This document shows positions 9,571 to 15,715 of a stretch of DNA of 27,633 nucleotides, one piece after another; position 1 is the stretch's first letter, and each line of letters begins with the position of its first letter. The notes under the pieces are model-generated. The model was given only the letters and a program-made list of their open reading frames with translations. It did not search any database and was not told where the DNA came from. A program made the translations under genes and the position numbers. This DNA is from CAYMLQ01 sp964390795. Lineage in GTDB: Bacteria > Verrucomicrobiota > Kiritimatiellia > RFP12 > UBA1067. The DNA lies in assembly GCA_964390795.1 (NCBI GenBank), contig CAYMLQ010000040.1, positions 1-27,633 on the forward strand, given 5' to 3'.

Positions 9571-9587
9571 TTATCCACTTATCCACT
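9571..9587 (+). repeat. Overlapping tandem TTATCCACT boxes
   Basis: TTATCCACT occurs at 9571-9579 and again at 9579-9587, an 8-base period just upstream of the ATPase promoter. Each copy matches the DnaA-box consensus TTATCCACA at eight of nine positions. Only two copies are present and no origin-type AT-rich unwinding element is seen, so a local operator is as likely as DnaA binding. Confidence 0.4.
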
Positions 9588-9602
9588 TTTTTGATAAACG
9601 GT

Positions 9603-9630
9603 TTGACAAGATGTCATACATTGTGATAAA
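9603..9630 (+). promoter_or_regulatory. Sigma70-type promoter for the AAA ATPase gene
   Basis: TTGACA (9603-9608) is a perfect -35 hexamer. It is followed after 16 bases by GATAAA (9625-9630), with TG just before it. The ribosome binding site AGGAGG (9641-9646) sits 8 bases before the ATG at 9655, giving a very short leader. Confidence 0.6.
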
Positions 9631-9654
9631 GTATTCTCCAAGGAGGGTGTTCAG

Positions 9655-10854
9655 ATGAGTATCACGCGAGTACTGGAACTGCATGAACTGGCCAAGAAAC
9701 AGTGTAAGGGCTACCCTCGCAAGCGGTTCATCTACGAGAAACTGGAACGTAACGAAGGCAGGCATTTCACCGGCCTAGTCGGTCCACGAGGCACAGGGAA
9801 GACGGTATTGCTCAGGCAGTACGCCCTTTCGCATCAGGACGCCTGCTACCTCTCTGCCGATACACTTGAGCCTGATGACGATCTTTGGGACCTCATCGGT
9901 AAACTCACCGAGCATTATGGATTCCGCACGTTTCTCGTCGATGAAATCCACTTCCTTGAGGATGCCTCCGGACTTCTGAAGCGCCTGTACGACTTCCGCG
10001 ATGTCCAAGTCATATTTTCAAGTTCAGTCGCCCTCGCCATGAGAGCTTCAGCGCAAGACCTGTCGCGCCGTGTGCGGTTGCTGGAACTGCATAATTTCTC
10101 GTTCCGCGAGTATGCCGCATTCAAACTGGGGCAGACTCTACCCCTTTGCAGTCTGGAGCAACTGGTCAAACGTGAGTGGACACCCGACCATCTTCGTGTC
10201 GGCAGGCTTTTCGAGGAATACCTAATCCGGGCTGGGTTGCTCCCGTTTGCTCTGGATGAACCGGAACCCTTGCCGTTCCTTGCCAACGTAGTGGAGAAAG
10301 TCATTGCCAGCGATATTCCGCGGGTCGTGCGCCTGACGATCGACGAGCTGGATAAGATTCGCAAACTTCTCCGGTTTATCGGCCGCTCCGCAGTCGATGG
10401 CATCAACTACTCCTGCCTGTCGCGCAATCTGGGCATCACCAAATACAAGGCCGAGCAATACGTTGATGGCCTTGAAAAGGCGTTTATTCTGCACAGGGTT
10501 TATCCGGAGGGCACCAACGTGTTGCGCGAACCGAAGATACTGATGACGCCACCGTGCCGCCTTCTCTATAGAGACCCGGAGGATGCCATCGGAGGTCTGC
10601 GGGAAGACTTTTTCGTCGATATGCTGCGGCAAGCGGGCATCGAACTCAACTACCTCAAGAGCACGCGGGGGGAGAAGACGCCGGACTATCTGGTTGCCGG
10701 TGCCCCCGACAAACTGGTGGTCGAAATCGGCGGTCCGGGCAAGGGACGCCAGCAATTCAAAGGCATTGAAATCGACCGCAAACTGGTCTTCGCCCACACC
10801 CACATCCCCACCGCCGGTAACGTTCCGTTGTTCCTGATCGGCTATCTCGTCTAA
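9655..10854 (+). CDS. AAA-family ATPase with C-terminal DUF4143-like region
   Basis: The protein has 399 residues. Walker A is GPRGTGKT (43-50) and Walker B FLVDE (93-97), followed by a sensor-like SSS (122-124); this is the AAA_14 arrangement. A winged-helix-like middle (about 225-285) and a C-terminal segment follow. The C-terminal segment has KTPDYLV and LVVEIGG (341-360), resembling a PD-(D/E)xK nuclease fold in which the usual Lys is replaced by Gly. Proteins of this AAA_14/DUF4143 class are common in bacteria, often spread by transfer, and their function is not settled. The gene has its own promoter and a strong Shine-Dalgarno site, and its base composition is less GC-rich than its neighbours. 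Its 3' end abuts remnants of an unrelated gene, consistent with insertion. Confidence 0.82.
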   Translation: MSITRVLELHELAKKQCKGYPRKRFIYEKLERNEGRHFTGLVGPRGTGKTVLLRQYALSHQDACYLSADTLEPDDDLWDLIGKLTEHYGFRTFLVDEIHFLEDASGLLKRLYDFRDVQVIFSSSVALAMRASAQDLSRRVRLLELHNFSFREYAAFKLGQTLPLCSLEQLVKREWTPDHLRVGRLFEEYLIRAGLLPFALDEPEPLPFLANVVEKVIASDIPRVVRLTIDELDKIRKLLRFIGRSAVDGINYSCLSRNLGITKYKAEQYVDGLEKAFILHRVYPEGTNVLREPKILMTPPCRLLYRDPEDAIGGLREDFFVDMLRQAGIELNYLKSTRGEKTPDYLVAGAPDKLVVEIGGPGKGRQQFKGIEIDRKLVFAHTHIPTAGNVPLFLIGYLV

Positions 10855-10874
10855 CCCAAGGAACAGGGGAGCCG

Positions 10875-11290
10875 TCATCCCACACCGGCGCGGCGACGGA
10901 CCAGCCCGCGCCCGCGTTGTGTACGTCCACCAGTTCGGTGCGGTTCTCCGCCAGCCGGCCCCAGATTGCCCACATCCAGCGTCTTGCCCGCCTCCGGCCA
11001 ATTGTGGCTCGCACCGTTGAACTCCAGCCGGCTTCCCGTCTTGCCGCCCCACTCCACCTGCGCCGTAAACGCGACCGGCAGCGCCACGCCGCCGAGGAAA
11101 AACACATGCCGCCCGGCCCCGCCGTACGCGCCGTCGCAGTACCGGCTCATCACACCCGTGACCTTCACCACGGCTGCAGCCCGCGTGTCCACGCGGAATG
11201 CCGACGACTGCGCCGTACCGGAGACGGCGTTCGCCGAGATGGCTGCCAGAAGCGCGGCGGTGATGATGATGCCGGATCTCGATAGAATCG
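10875..11290 (-). pseudogene. Remnant of a secreted protein gene (frameshifted, truncated)
   Basis: The minus strand encodes a signal-peptide-like stretch (ITAALLAAISANAVSG) followed by AFRVDTRAA and about 80 residues ending in LDVGNLG. Near 10955-10962 the sense shifts to another frame, which continues as RLAENRTELVDVHNAG and then runs into the ATPase gene without an end of its own. No ATG is found in frame with the signal peptide. I read this as the 5' end of a large secreted protein that was truncated and then frameshifted. I do not recognise a family with a known function. Confidence 0.5.
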
Positions 11291-11361
11291 ATGGAATCGG
11301 AAGATTCGACCGAATCGATTCCGTCGATTATCTCGATTCACTCGATTCATTCGACTCATTC
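11281..11361. repeat. Nine-copy degenerate 9-bp tandem repeat
   Basis: Nine consecutive 9-base units fill 81 bases exactly. All begin with G and end in TC, and most read GATTCnnTC or GAnnGAATC, for example GATTCATTC, GATTCACTC, GATGGAATC and GATAGAATC. The two forms are roughly reverse complements of one another, so the array can also pair with itself. It lies just 5' of the secreted-protein remnant. Confidence 0.75.
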
Positions 11362-11440
11362 TCCAAACCGCCCGCGCCGCCCCCCGCACCCCCGCTGCGA
11401 GTCGTCACCTGCGCTACCGCGCGTGCCGCCTCGCCCTTCT

Positions 11441-11461
11441 CCCTCTCCCGCTGGGAGAGGG
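11441..11461. repeat. Perfect palindrome CCCTCTCCC-GCT-GGGAGAGGG
   Basis: Nine-base arms flank a 3-base loop, followed on the plus strand by TTGCGGTGAGGGT. Palindromes with this GGGAGAGGG...GGTGAGGG pattern recur between genes in many bacterial genomes. This one lies 26 bases after the stop of the SUMF1-domain remnant and may act as its terminator or as a REP-like element. There is no T-run. Confidence 0.55.
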
Positions 11462-11486
11462 TTGCGGTGAGGGTAGCCGTACCCAG

Positions 11487-11858
11487 CTATGGCAGGGTCC
11501 TGGCGGCGCGGAAGCCGAGACAGCAGTCGCTCCGGTCGTCAGGCCAGTAGTTGTAGCGAAACGCGGAACCGCACTCGTCCGCGTAGTCGCCCCAACACCC
11601 GCCCCTAAGCACACGGAACGACCCCGACGCCGCACCTACCGGATCACTCACGGCACCAGGATACGTCCCGTACCAGTCCAAACACCACTCCCACACGTTA
11701 CCGTGCATGTCATACAGGCCCCATGCGTTCGGCTGATAAGCGCCAACCTTCGCTGTTGCGACACTCGTATCACCTTTCTGCGTATACCCACTCCCGCCGT
11801 TGTACCGGTATTCGTTACGGCTTCCTCTCGCGGTAGAGCCCGACCGCCGGGCGGGCCT
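11487..11858 (-). pseudogene. C-terminal remnant of a formylglycine-generating-enzyme (SUMF1) domain gene
   Basis: About 124 codons read on the minus strand as NEYRYNGGSGYTQKGDTS, then a segment through GLYDMHGNVWEWCLDWYG, RVLRGGCWGDYADECG and a natural end GFRAARTLP. This matches the C-terminal half of SUMF1/FGE-sulfatase domain proteins; true members convert Cys to formylglycine in sulfatases, while many bacterial paralogues have other roles. The 5' half is missing: the frame is closed by a stop at 11859-11861 and no LPTEAEWE-like block is present. Compared with the human FGE Cys pair, the second Cys is kept and the first position is Asp. It therefore cannot be the activator of the sulfatase 2 kb away. 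Confidence 0.7.
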
Positions 11859-11907
11859 TCAGACGCTGGCGAGCGCCCGTTACAGCCTCTTATCCGTCTT
11901 CATTCCG

Positions 11908-12561
11908 TCACCCATCCAACGCATAAACGTCGCGGGCGGCTGCGCTGAAATCCGGCGGTATAATGTCCGACAGGTCGAGCTGTCCGCCTGACGGCAGACG
12001 CAGCGAGAGGCCGGTGGCGGTCAGCATCAGCCGCGGATGGCCTTTGCGGAGTTCGGCTGCGCCATAGCGCGTGTCTCCGGCGATGGGATGGCCAAGGCTG
12101 TAGAGATGCACGCGGAGCTGGTGGCGGCGGCCGGTAAGCGGATGGAGCCGCACCAGCGAATAGGCGCCGCAGCTCTGCAACACCTCAAAACGCGTCTCGG
12201 AGGGCTTGCCGCGGGCGTCGTCCACCCCCATGCGCCCGGAGCCGAATTCGCGCAGCGGGCGGCTGATGAGACCGCTCGCTTGCGCCAGTGCCCCATGTAC
12301 CACGGCCAGATACGTCTTGTGAACCTCGCGGCGCTCGAACGCGGTGTTGAGGAACCGGTGCGCCGCCGCAGTGAGCGCGTAGAGGATCACCCCGCTCACC
12401 TCTTTGTCTAGGCGGTGTACCGGGAACATGCGCCTGCCCAACTGCCGCTCAAGCAGCGCGCTCAGGCACGCCTCGTCACCGGCCCGCTCAGGCACCGCGG
12501 CCACACCAGCGGGCTTGAGCGCCACGACACACTCATCATCCCGATGGAGAACGGTTATCAT
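11908..12561 (-). CDS. RluA-family RNA pseudouridine synthase
   Basis: The protein has 217 residues. The catalytic motif HRLDKEVSG (49-57) carries the invariant Asp52, followed by KTYLAVV, a TGRRHQLRVHL block and HPIAGDTRYG, all typical of the RluA family, which isomerises uridine in rRNA or tRNA. There is no S4 domain, so it resembles the short RluA/TruC-like members; the target RNA cannot be told. Its ATG overlaps the lysA stop as ATGA, indicating translational coupling. Confidence 0.9.
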   Translation of the reverse strand: MITVLHRDDECVVALKPAGVAAVPERAGDEACLSALLERQLGRRMFPVHRLDKEVSGVILYALTAAAHRFLNTAFERREVHKTYLAVVHGALAQASGLISRPLREFGSGRMGVDDARGKPSETRFEVLQSCGAYSLVRLHPLTGRRHQLRVHLYSLGHPIAGDTRYGAAELRKGHPRLMLTATGLSLRLPSGGQLDLSDIIPPDFSAAARDVYALDG

Positions 12562-13826
12562 GAAACGCGGAACGACGCCAGCGCGCCGAAATCCAGCGTG
12601 GCGAAGTAGTCGGAGGGAGTCTCCGCGCGGCGGATCTGCACCACGCTGCCGTCCTCCCGCGCCAGCAGCTCGGCAGAACGCAACTTGCCATTGTATTGAA
12701 AGCCCATGGCGTGACCGTGCGCCCCTGCGTCATGAATCACCACGAGGTCGCCGGACGCGAGTTCCGGCAGCGTCCGGTCGATCGCGAACTTGTCGTTGTT
12801 CTCGCACAGCGAACCCGTCACGTCGTACACAGAGCAGCAGGGCTTGTCGGCTTTGGCCGGAACCGAGATATGGTGGTAAGCGCCGTAGAGCGCCGGCCGC
12901 ATGAGGTTCGCCATGCAGGCGTCGAGGCCCGCATAGGTTTTGTACGTCTTTTTGATGTGGCGCACACGTGACACCAGATAGCCGAACGGACCCGTGACCA
13001 TGCGTCCGCATTCCATGTAAAGCTTGAGCGCGGGATGCCCCTTGGCCAGCAAGCGCGTTTCATAAGCCTGCCGCACGCCCTCGCCCACCCGCTCCAGATC
13101 GACCGCCGCCTGATCGGGGCGGTAAGGGATGCCGATGCCGCCGCCGATGTTGACGAATTCAAAGGTGATGCCAACTTCCCGCGACAGCTCGGCCACGAGA
13201 TCAAAGAGAATTTCCGCCGTGTCGATGAAGTACTGCGGATTCAATTCGTTTGAGGCCACCATCGTATGCAGGCCGAAACGTTTGACGCCCTTCCTTTTCA
13301 GCAGACGGTAGCCCTCGAAAAGCTGCTCGCGCGTAAAGCCGTACTTGGCCTGCTCGGGGTTGCCGATAATCGCGTTGCCGCCTTTCAGCGGACCTGGGTT
13401 GTAACGGAAGCTGATGAGTTCGGGAAGGCCCGCACACGCCTCGAGAAACGGGATGTGCGAGAGGTCGTCGAGATTGATGATCGCGCCGAGAGCTTTGGCA
13501 CGGGCGAACTCGTCGGCCGGCGTGTCGTTCGACGTGAACATGATGTCCTCGCCTGCCACGCCGATCTGCTCCGAAAGCATCAGCTCGGGCAGCGAACTGC
13601 AGTCCATGCCGAAGCCTTCCTGCTTGAGGATTTTCATGAGAAAGGGGTTGGGGCAGGCCTTCACCGCGAAGTATTCTTTGAACCCTGGGTTCCAGGCGAA
13701 GGCGGCGTTGAGGCGGCGAGCATTGGCGCGGATGCCGCACTCGTCGTACAGGTGAAACGGGGTCGGATGGGTCTTCTCAATCTGTTCGAGTTGCGCAAGC
13801 GTAAATGGCAGTGTCTTTGCAGGCAT
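12558..13826 (-). CDS. lysA: Diaminopimelate decarboxylase (fold-type III PLP enzyme)
   Basis: The protein has 422 residues. It would convert meso-diaminopimelate to lysine. Lys56 in YFAVKACPN is the PLP-binding residue, GGGIGIPY (228-235) holds the PLP phosphate, ECGRMVTGP (272-280) is conserved, and Cys341 in CENNDKFA belongs to the second active-site block. HDAGAHGHAMGFQYNG (365-380) resembles the usual DAGAY...YN region. The family also includes ornithine and carboxynorspermidine decarboxylases; the Cys-Glu block favours LysA. The frame extends to 14366, but ATG at 13826 starts the conserved protein and has GGAG about 9 bases upstream. It is the first gene of a pair with the pseudouridine synthase. 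Confidence 0.85.
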   Translation of the reverse strand: MPAKTLPFTLAQLEQIEKTHPTPFHLYDECGIRANARRLNAAFAWNPGFKEYFAVKACPNPFLMKILKQEGFGMDCSSLPELMLSEQIGVAGEDIMFTSNDTPADEFARAKALGAIINLDDLSHIPFLEACAGLPELISFRYNPGPLKGGNAIIGNPEQAKYGFTREQLFEGYRLLKRKGVKRFGLHTMVASNELNPQYFIDTAEILFDLVAELSREVGITFEFVNIGGGIGIPYRPDQAAVDLERVGEGVRQAYETRLLAKGHPALKLYMECGRMVTGPFGYLVSRVRHIKKTYKTYAGLDACMANLMRPALYGAYHHISVPAKADKPCCSVYDVTGSLCENNDKFAIDRTLPELASGDLVVIHDAGAHGHAMGFQYNGKLRSAELLAREDGSVVQIRRAETPSDYFATLDFGALASFRVS

Positions 13827-13862
13827 GTCCGGGAACTCCAAGGAAAATTTCAAAAGTGAGTC

Positions 13863-13892
13863 AGTATACCTTTTCTCACATTTTGAGCGCAA
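13863..13892 (-). promoter_or_regulatory. Sigma70-type promoter for lysA
   Basis: On the minus strand TTGCGC (13892-13887) and TATACT (13868-13863) are 18 bases apart, placing the start about 30 bases before the lysA ATG. The spacer holds CTCA-AAATG-TGAG, a short dyad that could be an operator. Confidence 0.5.
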
Positions 13893-13898
13893 TTCGTT

Positions 13899-13930
13899 TT
13901 TATCGTTTATCGACACTCGGCGACACTCGG
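13899..13930. repeat. Short tandem repeats: TTTATCG x2 and CGACACTCGG x2
   Basis: TTTATCG is repeated at 13899-13905 and 13906-13912. CGACACTCGG is duplicated exactly at 13911-13920 and 13921-13930. They lie in the 210-base divergent gap between lysA and the sulfatase gene, behind the lysA promoter. Confidence 0.6.
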
Positions 13931-14036
13931 AACGACCATGTACCCCACGGACCCACGGTGAACGGATTTCTATTTGCGACGGGGATGGATAATCCGCTAC
14001 CATACGCCTTGAATGAACTCGATCAGGAGACTTGCC

Positions 14037-15512
14037 ATGACTCAGACTTCGCGAAGAGACTTTATGAAGGCTGCGGGCATTGCCGCCTGCGCCACGCTTC
14101 TGCCGCGCGCAGCGCGCGGCGCGCCGGAGGGCGCGGCGACCGCGCTCCCGCAGCGCCCGAACATCGTGCTCGTCATGACCGACGACCAGGGCTGGGGCGA
14201 GACCGGATACAACGGCCACCCGCTCCTGAAGACCCCCAACCTCGACGCCATGGCCGCGAGCGGCCTGCGCCTCGACCGCTTCTACGCCGCCGCGCCGGTC
14301 TGCTCGCCCACGCGCGCCAGCGTGCTCACCGGGCGCTCGCCCGACCGCTGCGGCGTGCGCAGCCACGGCTTCGCCCTGCGCCTCCAGGAGCGCGCCCTGC
14401 CGTCCGCGCTACAAGCCGCCGGCTACGCCACCGGCCACTTCGGCAAGTGGCACCTCAACGGCCTCAAAGGCCCCGGCGCGCCCATCCTCGGAGACGACGC
14501 GCACAACCCCGGCGCGTTCGGCTTCGACGAGTGGCTCTCGATGACCAACTACTTCGACCGCGACCCGGTCATGAGCCGCAAAGGCCTCTTCGTGGAATTT
14601 AAAGGCGACCCCTCCGAGATCATCGTCGGCGAGGCGCTCGCTTTTATCAAGAACCAGTCCGCCGCCCGGAAGCCCTTCTTCGCCGTGCTCTGGACCGGCT
14701 CGCCCCACGGCCCGTGGGACGCCAGCGAGGAAGACCGCAAGCCGTTCGGCAAGCTGAAAGAGCCGGATCAGAATCACTACGGCGAACTGGCCGCCTTCGA
14801 CCGCAGCGTCGGCGCCCTGCGCAAAGGGCTGCGCGACCTCGGGGTCGCGGACAACACCCTCGTCTGGTACTGCAGCGACAACGGCGGCCTGCCGACCATC
14901 GAGCCCGCCACCACAGGCGGGCTGCGCGGCTTCAAAGGCTCGGTTTACGAGGGCGGCCTGCGCGTGCCGGGCGTCATCGAGTGGCCGGCCGTGATCCGCC
15001 CGCGCGCAACGCTCTACCCCGCGTCGACCATGGACATCTTTCCGACGCTCGCCGACCTGCTCGGCCTGCCGGAAACCGCGCTGCTCAAGCCCGTGGACGG
15101 CGCGAGCCTCAAGCCGCTCTTGACCGCCGATCTTGCCGCGCGCGACAAGCCGATCCCCTTCCGCCACATGGGCAAGTGCGCGTGGCTTGACAACACGCAA
15201 AAGCTCGTCACCACCGATGTCGACAAGGGTGCGTTCGAGCTTTACGACCTCGCCGCCGACCCGTCCGAGTCCAAGGACCTCGCCGCCGCGCAGCCCGAGC
15301 GGTTCTCGCAAATGAAGCGCGACTTCCTCGCCTGGCACGCCTCGGCCACGGCCAGCGCGGAGGGCAAGGACTATCCGGAGCGGTGCGTCCGCGCCGACCA
15401 CCCCCTCCCGCGCGGCTGGAACGAGGATCCGCGCTACGCGCCCCACCTCGACTCCCTCAAGCGACGCCCGGAGTACAAGCAGTACCTGACGCCAAGGAAA
15501 GCCAAGCGCTAG
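14037..15512 (+). CDS. Tat-exported sulfatase (arylsulfatase type, formylglycine-dependent)
   Basis: The protein has 491 residues. The Tat signal is SRRDFMKAAG (5-14). Asp49 and Asp50 in VMTDDQGWG are metal ligands. Cys89 in CSPTRASVLTGR is the residue converted to formylglycine. Lys137 and His139 in GKWHL, His224 in SPHGPW and Asp281-Asn282 in CSDNGG complete the S1-family active site. It would hydrolyse sulfate esters, probably of polysaccharides, outside the cytoplasm; the substrate is unknown. ATG at 14037 is preferred over 14013 because AGGAG lies 7 bases before it and the Tat motif then starts at the N-terminus. The activating formylglycine enzyme is not in this window as an intact gene. 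Confidence 0.93.
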   Translation: MTQTSRRDFMKAAGIAACATLLPRAARGAPEGAATALPQRPNIVLVMTDDQGWGETGYNGHPLLKTPNLDAMAASGLRLDRFYAAAPVCSPTRASVLTGRSPDRCGVRSHGFALRLQERALPSALQAAGYATGHFGKWHLNGLKGPGAPILGDDAHNPGAFGFDEWLSMTNYFDRDPVMSRKGLFVEFKGDPSEIIVGEALAFIKNQSAARKPFFAVLWTGSPHGPWDASEEDRKPFGKLKEPDQNHYGELAAFDRSVGALRKGLRDLGVADNTLVWYCSDNGGLPTIEPATTGGLRGFKGSVYEGGLRVPGVIEWPAVIRPRATLYPASTMDIFPTLADLLGLPETALLKPVDGASLKPLLTADLAARDKPIPFRHMGKCAWLDNTQKLVTTDVDKGAFELYDLAADPSESKDLAAAQPERFSQMKRDFLAWHASATASAEGKDYPERCVRADHPLPRGWNEDPRYAPHLDSLKRRPEYKQYLTPRKAKR

Positions 15513-15715
15513 GAGCCCTCAACCTCCCGCCCCAACCGGAACAGGTTCCAGCAGCCGCCCCGACGTCATAGCCATGCTCTTCCGGGAACTGCCGGAACCG
15601 GCCGTGCTCTGCCCGCCACCCGAAGACAACGCGGATGTCCTGTCCCCAACCCGCCAAAGGCGCGAGCGGGAGGCGAATGCGAGCGCAACAACTGAACCGC
15701 TGAGAATCCACGGCA
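15513..15715. other. Gap between convergent sulfatase and restriction-modification genes
   Basis: These 203 bases between convergent stops hold no credible gene. No stem followed by a T-run was seen, so the terminators here are not evident. Confidence 0.5.

Noticed and set aside
9571..9587. Replication origin based on DnaA-like boxes
   Set aside because: Only two imperfect boxes, no AT-rich unwinding region and no dnaA, dnaN, parA or gidA genes nearby.
11281..11361. CRISPR array
   Set aside because: Units are 9 bases, contiguous and without spacers, and no cas genes are present.
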